Origin: Bacteroidota bacterium
GTDB taxonomy: Bacteria > Bacteroidota > Bacteroidia > B-17B0 > Aurantibacillaceae
Length of the DNA stretch: 64,000 nt
Reading direction: 5' to 3'
Assembly: GCA_017303905.1 (NCBI GenBank)
Contig: JAFLBH010000001.1
Location: 1,093,809 to 1,157,808 of the forward strand
A model generated the notes under the pieces. It had not been told where the DNA came from. It worked only from the letters and a program-made list of their open reading frames with translations, and did no database searches. Positions 1-9,934 of the stretch are shown in pieces. Positions within the stretch are counted from its first letter, which is position 1; every line of letters starts with the position of its first letter. The translations under genes and the position numbers were made by a program.

Positions 1-1341
1 TATCATTATAATAAAATCAAAGAATTATCCGAAACCTGGTTTAATGCTAAAGATAGCGTTTATGATGCTTTTGCCATTGCACGTGCTGAAATATTATTAA
101 TGGATGCGTGTTATAAATTTGGCGCACATTTGAATAAAGGAAGATTTTATCCGGATAGTTTAATGTTGGAGTGGAATCCAAAGAAGCTGGATAGTAATTG
201 GGTAAGTATTATTAATCATGGTTTACAAACAGGAAACATTCGCGCTGCGTTTGATTCATTAGAGCCTCAACATGAAGGTTATAAATTTCTGAAAGTAGAA
301 TTGAAGAAATTCATTCTCGAGAACGATAGTTTGCAATGGGATTCAATTTCCTTCACCAACGTGACGGATACAGTTTTGTTTTATCAACAACTAAAGAGAA
401 GATTGATGATTACAGGAGAGTATGACAGTTTGGTGAAAGGAAATGACAGTGTGAAAATTGCGAAGGCGATAAAGAAGTTTCAGCCAAAGTTTAATTTAGA
501 GCCTGACGGGAAACTGGGTAAGTATACGCGACAAGCATTAGGTTACGATAAAGAAAAAATAATCCGTCAGATGGAAATGGCTTTAGAGAGATGGCGATGG
601 GAACCAAGAGAATTTCCAAAAAAATATTTTTGGGTAAATATCCCAAGTGCCGATTTACACATTTGGGAATATGACAAGAAAGAAAAGAGGGATACTTTAG
701 TATTAAAGTCCAATGTGGTTGTTGGGAAACCGGAAACACCAACACCACACGCAGTAAAGAGTAAAATCAATTATATGTTGGTGTATCCATATTGGAATGT
801 ACCTTATAGTATTGCATGGAAGGAAATATTACCCATGGTGCAACGCGATACAAGTTATTTGAGAAAGAAGGGTTTTGAGTGTGTAGATTATAAGGGAAGG
901 GTAATGGATATTTCAAAAATGAAGTGGAAGAAGTACAGTAAAGATTATTTACCATTTAAATTCCGACAAAGAATTGGTGGAGATAATAGTTTGGGTATTT
1001 GTAAGTTTAATTTTCATAATAAGTACGGTATTTACATGCACGATACAAACAGCAAGAAGTACTTTAAAACATTTTATCGTTATCAAAGTCATGGTTGTAT
1101 ACGTTTGGAAAAATTTATTGAAACGGCTAAGTTTTTAATTCGCGATGATACATTGAAATTGCCGTATGATACGTTGATGGAGTATTTTTTAACACCGGTG
1201 CAACGACAAATAAGCATTAAGAAACCGGTTCCGATTTTCGTAAAATATTATACCGTTCGTGCCGATGATTCTACCGGCTTACATATGTATATTGACATAT
1301 ACAGACGTGATGAAAAAATGATGAAAATGTTGTATAAATAA
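1..1341 (+). CDS. L,D-transpeptidase (YkuD family), 5' end outside window
   Basis: The reading frame is open from base 1, so the gene begins before the window; 446 residues are visible. From N to C it shows a helical scaffold region, a peptidoglycan-binding-like stretch near visible residues 140-185, and a YkuD catalytic domain from about 205. The catalytic signature SHGCIRL is present with Cys at visible residue 366 (codon 1096-1098). This is the layout of large YcbB/LdtD-type periplasmic enzymes, which make 3-3 peptidoglycan cross-links through a Cys-acyl intermediate. The first in-frame ATG at 100 is internal, because the scaffold sequence continues upstream of it. A hairpin terminator overlaps the stop. 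Family call is firm; the exact substrate is inferred. Confidence 0.9.
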   Translation, partial: YHYNKIKELSETWFNAKDSVYDAFAIARAEILLMDACYKFGAHLNKGRFYPDSLMLEWNPKKLDSNWVSIINHGLQTGNIRAAFDSLEPQHEGYKFLKVELKKFILENDSLQWDSISFTNVTDTVLFYQQLKRRLMITGEYDSLVKGNDSVKIAKAIKKFQPKFNLEPDGKLGKYTRQALGYDKEKIIRQMEMALERWRWEPREFPKKYFWVNIPSADLHIWEYDKKEKRDTLVLKSNVVVGKPETPTPHAVKSKINYMLVYPYWNVPYSIAWKEILPMVQRDTSYLRKKGFECVDYKGRVMDISKMKWKKYSKDYLPFKFRQRIGGDNSLGICKFNFHNKYGIYMHDTNSKKYFKTFYRYQSHGCIRLEKFIETAKFLIRDDTLKLPYDTLMEYFLTPVQRQISIKKPVPIFVKYYTVRADDSTGLHMYIDIYRRDEKMMKMLYK

Positions 1342-1367
1342 AAAGCCCCGCATTAAGCGGGGCTTTT
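1341..1367. terminator. Bidirectional intrinsic terminator
   Basis: An 11-bp perfect stem (AAAAGCCCCGC with GCGGGGCTTTT) and a 5-nt loop at 1352-1356. It has A- and T-runs on both sides, so it can end the L,D-transpeptidase gene on the plus strand and the LamG gene on the minus strand. Confidence 0.9.
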
Positions 1368-1384
1368 TAAAAGGTTGTATAGGA

Positions 1385-4327
1385 TTATTGTTTAATTATT
1401 CTAGTAATTGATTCTCCTTGACTTGATGAAAGTTTGATAAAGTATACACCATTTTGTAGCGCACTTAAATTAATTTCATTTTTGCCTTCAATTATAGTTT
1501 CTGAATAAACAGCCTGACCAAGTACATTAATTATTTCCATTTTAGCCTCATATGGTAATTCAACAGATATAAAGCCATTATTAGGATTAGGATATATTTT
1601 TACTTGTGACGCGATTGATTTAGATCCATCGATACCTGTACAAGTACTTACGCTTTGTGTAACTACTGCTGTATTTGCACAACCATTGGCATCCGTTCCG
1701 GTTACTGTATATGTAGTAGTAACTGATGGAGAAACTGCAATGGACGAACCGTTAGCAGATGTGTTCCATGTATAAGTAGATGCGCCATTCGCTGTTAAAG
1801 TGGCTGTGCCCTGGAATGGAGGACCGCAAATAATAGTATTGCCTGTAGTTGCAGTAACTGTAGGAAGATTGTTTACGGTAACGGTAAATACAGCCATGTT
1901 AGAAGGACAACCTGAATTTAAACCACTAACAGAATAAGTAGTAGTAACTGTAGGTGTAACTATATTCACAGATGTTGTTGGTCCTGATACCCAACTATAA
2001 CTTGTAACGTTTCCATTTGCGGTTAAGGTATCTGAAGAGCCAACACAAATACTATTGTTACCGTTTATTGTAACAGTTGGGCTTGTAAACGGAGTAGCAG
2101 TTACGGATACAGCACCCGGAGCAATCCAGTTTGAAGTTGACCCTGTTAATGCAAATCCTGTTAAAGTACCATTGAATGAGTTAGAAGTGGCATCAGTTAA
2201 GGAAGTAATTGAAGAATTTGATTGAGAAGCTAATCCTTGGTTGAAATGGTAATTAGCCATTAAACCGTTTGCATTGGTTGCAATTTCTCCATTCATGTTA
2301 TTAACGATTTCACCTTGACATAAAGCGCGGTTCCATAAACGAATTTCATCAATATCACCATTGAAATTTTCATTTATTCCGTTACCGCCAATAGTAACCG
2401 AATTTGAAGTAGCAACAAAACTTGGATAAGTAATTGATGCAGTTCCTGAAAGAACACCATTAATATAGATAGAGGCAACTGTACCGTTCCATACCCCTGC
2501 CACGTGCTGCCATACATTTAAAGTTGGTGTTGCGCTACTTGCAACTGAGGTATATGTGGCGGTAGCTGAATTTCCAATCCAAAATCTGTAGTTTGTACCA
2601 AGTTCTCTTCTTAATAAAAACTGCATTTGATTATTTGGAGTACTGTAATTTCCAACAATACAACCAAGTCCGCTCAATGAAGTTGGCTTAACCCAAGCTT
2701 CTACAGTAATATTATTATTCGTTGAAAGTGAGGTACTGATGGCAGTTGGTAGAACAACTTTATCTCCGGGAGCAGTTGAAACAAAATTTAAAGCTTCAGC
2801 CGCAGCACAAATATTCACAGTCACATTGGATACTGCGTCAGCAGAACAGCCTTGTGCATTAGTACCTGTAACAGTATATGCTGTAGTTGCAGTTGGTGAT
2901 ACAACAGCGCTTCCGCTACTGTAGCTATAAGTGCTTGCTCCTGTCGGAACCATAGTGAAACTAAATCCACTGCAAATTGAACCGCTGTTTACGGTCACGG
3001 AAGGAAGCGCATTTACTGATACAGTTTGTTGAGCCATATTAGAAACACAACCTAAAGAATTGGTTCCCGTTACAGAATATGTTGTAGTTACAGTTGGACT
3101 AATTACATTAGCGGCAGTAGTTGGGCCACTTACCCATGTGTAAGTGCTTGCTCCGTTCGCGGTTAATGTAGCCGATGATCCGGAGCAAACGCTGGTTGTT
3201 CCTGTGATAGAAATATTTGGACTAACGAACGGAATGATAGAGCCATTATCAGGGTATGACCCTGAGCCTATCCAATTAGAAACCGCGCCGGTTAATGCAG
3301 CGTTCATAATTGTACCATTAATACCATTTCCACTATCATCAACTAAACTGGTAACGGTCGGGTTACTGCCCCCTGCTACACCTTGATTGAAATGGTAATT
3401 GGCAATTAAACCAGAATTAGTTGTTGGAATTGGTCCGTTTTTATTATTTAGTATTTCTCCCTGACAAAGAGCGCGATTCCAAATTCGAACCTCGTCAATA
3501 GCACCATCAAACTCTGAAGAAAAACCATCCAATCCAATTTTAGTGGATACAGATGAAACAGGAAATGAAAAAGATGAAACGGCAACAGTCCCTGAAGGCA
3601 TTCCATTAACGTAAATCGATAGTTTATTTTGATCGAAAACACCCGCTACATGTGTCCATGTATTTAATGTTACGGTTGCAACAGATGTGACACCAAAAGC
3701 ACCGAAGCCAATGAAGAAATTGAAATTAGTGCCATTAGTTCTTAATTCGAATTGGGTTGGTCCTTGGTGATTACCAACAATACTATGCACTCCTGTGTTT
3801 GAGTTCGGGTACACCCACGCCTCAACTGTTAATCTATCTTTACCGGTTAGGGATGATGTGATAGCGGTTCCTAAATCCACATAATCGTTAACTCCATCAA
3901 AACTAAACGCATTGTTTCTTGGTGCAACACATACAATACGCGAGCCTCCACTTATAGAGCAGCCGGCTGTGTTATGTATATGTACACGATATACTCCGGG
4001 AGTTAAAATACCGGTGTATAATGCGGAGCCAAAACCAAAAGCAAGCGGATTATTGGCGTTATCAGTTACTGTAACTTGAGTACCAAATGAAGTAAGAATA
4101 GCGTATTGTCCTGTAGAGGTTACACTGAAGGATGTATAGCTTCCCGGAAACATGTTACTTGAGAGACAAGTTTGCACGTAAGGCGATACCGTTATGGTAC
4201 CGGTTGGCGAATTTGTTGTGGCAATACATTGTGCATGGCTTTTTGTTCCCATTAGGATAAAAGCCGCAGAGGCAAAGGCCGTTAGTTTTTTTAATCTCTG
4301 TTTGATTTGTAGTTCTTTAATTTTCAT
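1385..4327 (-). CDS. LamG/Ig-like T9SS type A cargo protein
   Basis: A 980-residue secreted protein. Residues 1-32 form a signal peptide ending in SHAQ. A short domain follows, then two LamG (concanavalin-like) domains at about 140-330 and 512-730. Each is followed by Ig-like repeats with conserved YTW and TTTYSVTGT motifs. The two LamG halves resemble each other (both carry LWNRALCQGEI-like and ANYHFNQG motifs), which points to internal duplication. The last 70 residues start with KIYPNPNNG and end in ITRIIKQ, a T9SS type A sorting domain. Such proteins cross the outer membrane by T9SS and are usually anchored to surface LPS or released. LamG domains often bind glycans, but no ligand can be named. 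No strong promoter was seen in the 113-bp gap upstream. Confidence 0.88.
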   Translation of the reverse strand: MKIKELQIKQRLKKLTAFASAAFILMGTKSHAQCIATTNSPTGTITVSPYVQTCLSSNMFPGSYTSFSVTSTGQYAILTSFGTQVTVTDNANNPLAFGFGSALYTGILTPGVYRVHIHNTAGCSISGGSRIVCVAPRNNAFSFDGVNDYVDLGTAITSSLTGKDRLTVEAWVYPNSNTGVHSIVGNHQGPTQFELRTNGTNFNFFIGFGAFGVTSVATVTLNTWTHVAGVFDQNKLSIYVNGMPSGTVAVSSFSFPVSSVSTKIGLDGFSSEFDGAIDEVRIWNRALCQGEILNNKNGPIPTTNSGLIANYHFNQGVAGGSNPTVTSLVDDSGNGINGTIMNAALTGAVSNWIGSGSYPDNGSIIPFVSPNISITGTTSVCSGSSATLTANGASTYTWVSGPTTAANVISPTVTTTYSVTGTNSLGCVSNMAQQTVSVNALPSVTVNSGSICSGFSFTMVPTGASTYSYSSGSAVVSPTATTAYTVTGTNAQGCSADAVSNVTVNICAAAEALNFVSTAPGDKVVLPTAISTSLSTNNNITVEAWVKPTSLSGLGCIVGNYSTPNNQMQFLLRRELGTNYRFWIGNSATATYTSVASSATPTLNVWQHVAGVWNGTVASIYINGVLSGTASITYPSFVATSNSVTIGGNGINENFNGDIDEIRLWNRALCQGEIVNNMNGEIATNANGLMANYHFNQGLASQSNSSITSLTDATSNSFNGTLTGFALTGSTSNWIAPGAVSVTATPFTSPTVTINGNNSICVGSSDTLTANGNVTSYSWVSGPTTSVNIVTPTVTTTYSVSGLNSGCPSNMAVFTVTVNNLPTVTATTGNTIICGPPFQGTATLTANGASTYTWNTSANGSSIAVSPSVTTTYTVTGTDANGCANTAVVTQSVSTCTGIDGSKSIASQVKIYPNPNNGFISVELPYEAKMEIINVLGQAVYSETIIEGKNEINLSALQNGVYFIKLSSSQGESITRIIKQ

Positions 4328-4440
4328 AAATATTTTTTTAGGTCCCTAAAGTTATTTTCTAGAGCGTGTACAATTAAAAAAATGATTTGAAATGCGGGAT
4401 TTTGTATTTGAATGTAAAATCGGAGTGCTTTTACCTGAAT

Positions 4441-5136
4441 TTAAGATAGTTGTTTCATGAAGTTTTCAAATTCTTCGGCAATATTACGCGAAACCGGAAG
4501 CTTGATAGAGTTAAGCTCCACTTCTTTTTTTGAATACTTTGTAATTTTTTGGGTGTTAACAATATAGGAACGGTGAATTCTGAAAAATTTTCTTGTATCC
4601 AATAAATCATAAACACTATCCAGGCTTTGGCGACTTACGATTTTTTTTGATTCGCTATATATGTTAATATAATTGCCTTCTCCTTCAATATAAAGAATTG
4701 TATCAAATGGTAAAATCACCGTATTATAGCCGTCTTTAATGTTTAATACGGCAGCTTGATTTTCTGAAAGCGATTCCCGTATCAGATTAATACTTGCAAA
4801 TAAGTCTGATTTCTTAAATGGTTTTGTAATATAGGCTGATGGTTTTGTCTTGACAATTTTTTCAATCATCACCATGTCAGAATGGGCTGTAATATAAATG
4901 AAAGGAATCTTTAGGGTGTCAATAATATATTGACCCAATTCTAATCCATCCAGTTCATTTTCCATTCTGATATCCAGTAAAGCAAGATGGGGACGAATTT
5001 CATTTAATGCCGTTAGTGCCTCTGTTTTGGAGTGCGCTAAGTGAATATTCTGTATGCCGAAGCTTTTTAAAATATCTTTTAAGTCTTCAGCAATTAGAAC
5101 TTCATCATCGACTATCAATACTTTTAAGTTTTTCAT
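4441..5136 (-). CDS. LytTR-family response regulator
   Basis: A 231-residue two-domain regulator. The receiver domain (1-120) has the acidic pair D10/D11, phospho-acceptor D55 in LLDIRM and the conserved Lys in ITKPFKK. The LytTR DNA-binding domain (about 130-231) shows the family pattern around LYIEGEGNY and FFRIHRSYIVN. LytTR regulators bind direct repeats in promoters. The start codon follows the stop of the sensor kinase gene with no intervening base, so the two are translationally coupled and almost certainly act as a pair. Targets cannot be told from the sequence. No clear terminator was seen downstream. Confidence 0.93.
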   Translation of the reverse strand: MKNLKVLIVDDEVLIAEDLKDILKSFGIQNIHLAHSKTEALTALNEIRPHLALLDIRMENELDGLELGQYIIDTLKIPFIYITAHSDMVMIEKIVKTKPSAYITKPFKKSDLFASINLIRESLSENQAAVLNIKDGYNTVILPFDTILYIEGEGNYINIYSESKKIVSRQSLDSVYDLLDTRKFFRIHRSYIVNTQKITKYSKKEVELNSIKLPVSRNIAEEFENFMKQLS

Positions 5137-6981
5137 TTATAATTCAAATGTTATGGTGTAAACCAATCCTCCATCATTCTGAAACGAGTAATCACCTTTA
5201 ATTTGCCTCGAAAAAATGCTAATTAAACGCATGCCAAGTTTTTCGGAATTGGTATCTACTTTATTATTCATGCCTAATCCATTATCTCGTACAGTAAAAG
5301 AAATTTTACCGGTATTTAATTTTTTTAGTTCGATGTCTATACAAGGGGTTGGCGTTTTTTTAAAGGCATATTTAATTGAATTGGAAACAAGTTCGGAGGT
5401 AATCATACCAAGCGCAATTGCCTTGGTGGTTTCAAATATGGTTTTTTCGCACTGGATGTTAAACTGAATTGGAATGTTTTTCGAATTAACTATTTCATTA
5501 ATTGAACTCATTAATTCTTCAAGGTATTTTTTGATTTCAACACCTTCTAAATTATCCTGATTGTAAAGCATTTCATGCACAAGAGCCATCGAACGTATGC
5601 GTCTTGAGGCATCATTTAATGAATCTATTTCTAAATTTGATTTGCTGGAATTGATTTGCATATTAATGAGTGAGCTTACAAACTGAAGATTATTTTTTAC
5701 GCGGTGATGGATTTCCTGAATCAATACATCCTTTTCTTTGTTTTTAGTATTCAAGCGTTTATTGTCGGTATAGATTCTTTTCAAGAGAAATCCGATAATT
5801 ATCAGTAATGGTATTAAAACAATAAGTGAAATGTACATGACACGATTTTCTTTTCTTTTGAGCGTCAGTTTTTTCTCGGATTCTTCCAATTCATTTGTGT
5901 ATTTAGTGATCCGTTCGAGATTTTTTTCATTTTCATACCTCTCCTTAATGTTGCTCACATCGAGGTCGTAAATTTTTCGGTTTTTTTCCATTAAAGCTTC
6001 ATAAGCATATTTTCTTGCTCTATAATAATCAAGACTGTCTCCGGCAAAAAAGTAGCAATTACTAAGTCCAAGAAATACTTGATCTAACGGATAATCAATT
6101 TTTTTATTGATAACCATCTCAATTATTTCTTGGTAAATGGGTAAAACAATTTTTTTCGGATAATTATTGTGACCAAGCAGCAAAGCTAAATTGTATTTGG
6201 CATGAATCGCGTCGGCATCTGCACCCACTTTCATCCATAGATCAAATGCTCGTTTGTAACAATTCATAGAGGAGTCTACATTTTTCCGGTTCTTCATAGC
6301 GAAGCCAATTTCATTGTAAGAAATTGCTTCACCATGCAGATTACCTGTTTTTCTGCAAAGATCCAAGGCTAATAGTGAGAACATCAAACTCGAATCGCTC
6401 GGACTGTTTTCATTGGCGATTGCCGCATAACGATTATAAATATGGATTAGTTGTAAAGTATCTCGAGAGGCTTTTTTAAAAAACAAATCATGCGATTTCT
6501 TGATGTATTTCCTCGCGTCTCCATATTGACCTTGACTTCTGTAATACTCGGCCATATCGGTATAAAGCTTAATCAAGTTATTATAGCTTTTTTCTTTTTC
6601 AAACAGTATTTCAGCCTGTAAATAAAATCTGAGTGCTTTCGAAAGTTCCCGTGATGCCTTATAGTTATTGGCAAGATGATTATAAACAACGCCTCTTAGT
6701 AGTTTATGTCTTGGTGTATAAATTAAGGATAGTAGGCTAAACAGTTTTTTTTCCGCTCTTACATAACGCGATTTTTTAGTTAAAAGATTGGATAAGTGGC
6801 AAATTGTTTTTACGTAAGAAATAGTATCCTGCTTTGTGTTTTCTGCGCATTTCTCCAGTAAAACAATAGAGGAATCGTGATTGATTTTGTTCTTTACTAA
6901 GGCGATACATTCTGTTTGGCATTTTAAACCAAAATGTATAAATAATACAATAAAAAGTATGTATGTTTTGTTAATCTTCAC
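5137..6981 (-). CDS. TPR-containing sensor histidine kinase (HisKA_2 type)
   Basis: A 614-residue membrane kinase. An N-terminal hydrophobic segment (1-21) acts as signal or anchor. About 300 residues of tetratricopeptide-like helices follow (for example around AEYYRSQGQYGDARKY), outside the cytoplasm. A transmembrane helix lies near 383-402 and then a HisKA_2 domain with EIHHRVKNN, where His425/426 is the phospho-acceptor region. The HATPase domain shows an N-box (ELVSNS) and a G-box (DNGLGM). This TPR-TM-HisKA_2 design paired with a LytTR regulator is common in Bacteroidota. The partner is the regulator encoded directly downstream. The ligand is unknown; the TPR part may contact a periplasmic protein. 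Confidence 0.92.
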   Translation of the reverse strand: MKINKTYILFIVLFIHFGLKCQTECIALVKNKINHDSSIVLLEKCAENTKQDTISYVKTICHLSNLLTKKSRYVRAEKKLFSLLSLIYTPRHKLLRGVVYNHLANNYKASRELSKALRFYLQAEILFEKEKSYNNLIKLYTDMAEYYRSQGQYGDARKYIKKSHDLFFKKASRDTLQLIHIYNRYAAIANENSPSDSSLMFSLLALDLCRKTGNLHGEAISYNEIGFAMKNRKNVDSSMNCYKRAFDLWMKVGADADAIHAKYNLALLLGHNNYPKKIVLPIYQEIIEMVINKKIDYPLDQVFLGLSNCYFFAGDSLDYYRARKYAYEALMEKNRKIYDLDVSNIKERYENEKNLERITKYTNELEESEKKLTLKRKENRVMYISLIVLIPLLIIIGFLLKRIYTDNKRLNTKNKEKDVLIQEIHHRVKNNLQFVSSLINMQINSSKSNLEIDSLNDASRRIRSMALVHEMLYNQDNLEGVEIKKYLEELMSSINEIVNSKNIPIQFNIQCEKTIFETTKAIALGMITSELVSNSIKYAFKKTPTPCIDIELKKLNTGKISFTVRDNGLGMNNKVDTNSEKLGMRLISIFSRQIKGDYSFQNDGGLVYTITFEL

Positions 6982-7071
6982 TGGGACTAAAGTAATTATT
7001 CTGTAATTAATCCATGTTAATTTGTTACGAAATGCAATTGTTTGTATGTAAAAAACGAAGGGTATTTAGCA

Positions 7072-8154
7072 TTAAAAGCTCTCCCCAATCGTAACGTAAA
7101 GTCCGCTATTGTATTTGTTGTGATAACCGTAATCAATTCGTAAATTAAGTTTATCTCTTTCCAGAATAGTTAAGCGAAGTCCGCCTCCAAAACTATAGAG
7201 TAAATCGTTTTTCACAAACGGATTTTGTGTACTGTACACATTTCCGAAACCACCAAATAAACACACGCCTAATTTCCAGATAATCGGTGCTCTGAATTCA
7301 GCGATTAATGTTGCGGCATTTTTATCTCTGAATCTCCCTCTGTAAAAACCCCGTAAATTATCTTGACCACCAATGGCTGCATAATTTCTTACAGGTGTAT
7401 TACCAAACGTTGAGTAATTGTAAAACTGAACCGCTAAAACATGTTTTAAAAATAAATGTTGATACAAACGGACATCAACAATCCATTTTGTAAAGTCATA
7501 ATTCGAACCAATGTTTTTATTGTAGCCTGTAAAAGTACTTTGTACAAAAAAACCTTTGGTGGGCCAAAAAGCCTTGTTACGGGTGTCATAGCTTAGGCTT
7601 AATCCTGCTCCCGCAATTTGATAGGGTGATTTTCCTGATACTTTTGCGCTGTCGAATACGCCACCAGGTAAATACGCCACTTTAAATACATTTTGATAAT
7701 CGGCAATAACCCCTATGAATAATCTTTTATAGATTTTCTTTTTGATGTGCGGAGAAATTTGGAATTGTTCATAGACGTAACGTTCGGCCCATTCGTCTTG
7801 AGTTTTTGTGCCAATTCCCCAAAAGTTTTCCGGAAAGTAAGTGTGTGATGATTGGAAGTAGAATATATAATTCTCCTTCGGAAAATAAATAGTAGCGTCT
7901 AAGCCTTGTAAATTTTGTCCGCGCTCTGTCCAAATACCTGTCGCCTGGATAACTGAAGTGCGCGTAAGCGTATCGTTTCGGTGTGTGGTTTTAAAAGCAA
8001 TAGAGCCTGTTGCGCCATATGCCCATCCGGTTTCGGGGGTTCTGAAGATAACTGGAAGCGCTAAAAAATTTACGTTTCTGCTTGTGTCTTGAAGTCGTTG
8101 TGAAAAACATGTTACAGATGTTAGAACACTTAATATTATACTCAGGTTTTTCAC
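7072..8154 (-). CDS. BamA/TamA-like outer-membrane barrel protein without POTRA domains
   Basis: A 360-residue protein with a signal peptide (1-19, ending CFSQ) followed directly by alternating amphipathic strands. It includes the NLRGFYRGRFRD motif, which matches the conserved (V/I)RG element of Omp85 barrels, and ends in an aromatic residue (GESF). There is no room for POTRA domains, so it is the barrel-only form annotated in Bacteroidota as a BamA/TamA family or surface-antigen protein. Location: outer membrane. Substrate unknown. It stands alone, divergent from the small STAS-like gene; the 74-bp gap between them holds one promoter-like element for each direction. Confidence 0.83.
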   Translation of the reverse strand: MKNLSIILSVLTSVTCFSQRLQDTSRNVNFLALPVIFRTPETGWAYGATGSIAFKTTHRNDTLTRTSVIQATGIWTERGQNLQGLDATIYFPKENYIFYFQSSHTYFPENFWGIGTKTQDEWAERYVYEQFQISPHIKKKIYKRLFIGVIADYQNVFKVAYLPGGVFDSAKVSGKSPYQIAGAGLSLSYDTRNKAFWPTKGFFVQSTFTGYNKNIGSNYDFTKWIVDVRLYQHLFLKHVLAVQFYNYSTFGNTPVRNYAAIGGQDNLRGFYRGRFRDKNAATLIAEFRAPIIWKLGVCLFGGFGNVYSTQNPFVKNDLLYSFGGGLRLTILERDKLNLRIDYGYHNKYNSGLYVTIGESF

Positions 8155-8175
8155 TTACAATAAATGGAATAGAAT

Positions 8176-8183
8176 CAAATTTA
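8176..8183 (-). promoter_or_regulatory. -7 element candidate for the barrel gene
   Basis: Read on the minus strand this is TAAATTTG, an exact match to the Bacteroidota -7 consensus TAnnTTTG. It lies 22 bp upstream of the ATG at 8154. No matching -33 TTTG is found at the usual distance, so support is partial. Confidence 0.4.
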
Positions 8184-8184
8184 C

Positions 8185-8192
8185 TAACTTTG
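8185..8192 (+). promoter_or_regulatory. -7 element candidate for the STAS-like gene
   Basis: TAACTTTG matches TAnnTTTG exactly and lies 36 bp before the TTG start at 8229, leaving a short leader. The -33 element is not convincing. It is one base away from the opposite-strand element, so the two divergent promoters would compete. Confidence 0.45.
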
Positions 8193-8228
8193 TGGCACAT
8201 AAATTACTAAAGCTAAAAACAGTTCAAG

Positions 8229-8624
8229 TTGCTTATTTCCGAGTCTATACAACTTTCCAAAACAACACATACGCTAATTGCATCAAATATTATTAGAATT
8301 GATGGTAAAGAGGGGGAATACATTGAATTGGAAGATGCCATTAAAATGCGTGAGGCGAATTTAACTTTAACAAATGGTGAACCATTTTGTTTGTTAATGA
8401 ATGGCGTTAACAGTTATTATACATACAGTCCGGAAGCAAAAAAATTATTCGCAAGTGAGGAATACTGTAAACTAAGAAAAGCTACTGCTTTTGTCATTAA
8501 TAGTTTATCGACTCGGTTAATGGCATCTTTCTATATTAATATCAACAAGCCGCTTTCACCTACACAGATATTTTCTTCCGAAGAAGAAGCTATTAATTGG
8601 TTGAAGTCGATAAAAATCAAATAA
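8229..8624 (+). CDS. Small STAS/SpoIIAA-like protein (DUF7793-type)
   Basis: A 131-residue soluble protein without signal peptide or membrane segment. Its pattern (TTHTLIASNIIRI at the start, a FCLLMNGV strand, a central region with SPEAKKLFAS, and a C-terminal helix EEEAINWLKS) resembles the SpoIIAA/STAS-like small proteins of Bacteroidota that I recall as DUF7793. No catalytic motif is visible and the function is unknown. The start is a TTG, because the first in-frame ATG (8345) would remove about 39 residues; the -7 element upstream fits this start. A bidirectional terminator overlaps its stop codon. Confidence 0.65.
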   Translation: MLISESIQLSKTTHTLIASNIIRIDGKEGEYIELEDAIKMREANLTLTNGEPFCLLMNGVNSYYTYSPEAKKLFASEEYCKLRKATAFVINSLSTRLMASFYININKPLSPTQIFSSEEEAINWLKSIKIK

Positions 8625-8654
8625 AAAAGCCTGTTCATTTGAACAGGCTTTTTT
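8623..8654. terminator. Bidirectional intrinsic terminator
   Basis: A 15-bp perfect stem (GCCTGTTCA core with flanking A6/T6) and a 2-nt loop. It sits between the convergent STAS-like gene and glyA and can serve both. Confidence 0.92.
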
Positions 8655-8655
8655 A

Positions 8656-9930
8656 TTAGTCTTTAAACAGAGGATATTTACTCATCATTGTATTGACTTT
8701 CTTTCTGATTTTCGCTAGTTCTTTCTCGTTGTTTTTATTCATGAGGGTTGCATCTAATAATTCAACCACTTTTAAGCAATCCTTTTCTTTTAATCCGCGA
8801 CTTGTGATGGCGGCTGTACCAATACGAATTCCGGATGTTACAAAAGGAGATTTATCGTCAAAAGGTACCATGTTTTTATTAACTGTAATATCTGCTTCAC
8901 CTAAAGCTTTCTCGGCTTCTTTGCCGGTAATATTTTTATTGCGTAAATCAATCAACATGCAATGATTATCGGTTCCGCCTGAAATGATTTTGTAGCCTTT
9001 AGCAACTAAAGCTTTCGCCATGGTTTGTGCATTCTTAACAACTTGAATACAGTAATGCATATATTCGTCACTTAGCGCTTCTCCATAGGCAATTGCTTTT
9101 GCGGCAATGACATGTTCTAGTGGTCCGCCTTGCGTTCCCGGAAAAACAGCAGCATCTAATATAGCGCTCATCATTTTAGTTTCTCCTTTTGGTGTTTTTT
9201 CTCCCCACGGATTTTCAAAATCTTTCCCCATCATAATCGTTCCTCCACGCGGACCACGTAAAGTTTTATGTGTGGTAGTAGTTACTATATGGCAATGTGG
9301 TAAAGGATCGTTAAGAATTCCTTTAGCAATGAGTCCTGATGGATGAGAAATATCGGCCAATAATAAAGCACCAACGCTGTCGGCAATTTTACGTAAGCGT
9401 TCGTAATCCCAATCACGTGAATAAGCCGATGCTCCACAAATAATTAGTTTTGGTTTTTCTTTTTTAGCAGTAGCTTCAACTACATCGTAGTTGATTTGTC
9501 CGGTTTTTTCTTCAACACCATAAAAAGTTGGGCGATATAGTTTACCTGAAAAGTTAACAGGTGAGCCGTGGGTAAGGTGACCACCGTGAGAAAGATCAAA
9601 TCCTAAAATAGTATCACCGGGTTTTAAGCAGGCTAGCATTACTGCTGCATTGGCTTGTGCACCGGAGTGTGGTTGTACATTTGCCCACTCGGCACCAAAA
9701 AGTTTTTTCGCGCGATCAATAGCTAATTGTTCAACTTTATCTACAACTTCACAACCGCCATAGTAGCGTTTATTTGGGAGACCCTCTGCATATTTGTTTG
9801 TTAACACACTTCCCATAGCCTTCATGACTTGATTGCTAACGTAGTTTTCGCTCGCAATTAATTCAATTCCGCGTGTTTGGCGATCATGTTCCTCTTTTAT
9901 AAGTTTAAAAATAACGTTGTCTTTTTGCAT
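8656..9930 (-). CDS. glyA: Serine hydroxymethyltransferase
   Basis: A PLP enzyme that converts serine and tetrahydrofolate to glycine and 5,10-methylene-THF in the cytoplasm. Family motifs are clear: [10 protein letters not shown] near the start, [22 protein letters not shown], and the PLP-lysine motif [11 protein letters not shown]. The frame is open up to 9969, but the ATG at 9930 (MQKDN) is preferred. It lies 4 nt after the stop of the upstream gene and gives the normal family N-terminus; starts at 9951 or 9969 would add 7 or 13 residues and overlap that gene. It is last in an operon headed by exosortase genes, an unusual position for a housekeeping gene. Confidence 0.96.
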   Translation of the reverse strand: MQKDNVIFKLIKEEHDRQTRGIELIASENYVSNQVMKAMGSVLTNKYAEGLPNKRYYGGCEVVDKVEQLAIDRAKKLFGAEWANVQPHSGAQANAAVMLACLKPGDTILGFDLSHGGHLTHGSPVNFSGKLYRPTFYGVEEKTGQINYDVVEATAKKEKPKLIICGASAYSRDWDYERLRKIADSVGALLLADISHPSGLIAKGILNDPLPHCHIVTTTTHKTLRGPRGGTIMMGKDFENPWGEKTPKGETKMMSAILDAAVFPGTQGGPLEHVIAAKAIAYGEALSDEYMHYCIQVVKNAQTMAKALVAKGYKIISGGTDNHCMLIDLRNKNITGKEAEKALGEADITVNKNMVPFDDKSPFVTSGIRIGTAAITSRGLKEKDCLKVVELLDATLMNKNNEKELAKIRKKVNTMMSKYPLFKD

Positions 9931-9934
9931 AAAA

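Noticed and set aside
8191..8200. TGTGGCACAT shared with 45222-45231 as a regulatory or sigma-54 site
   Set aside because: Only a 10-base match between two places and no -12 GC element at sigma-54 spacing.
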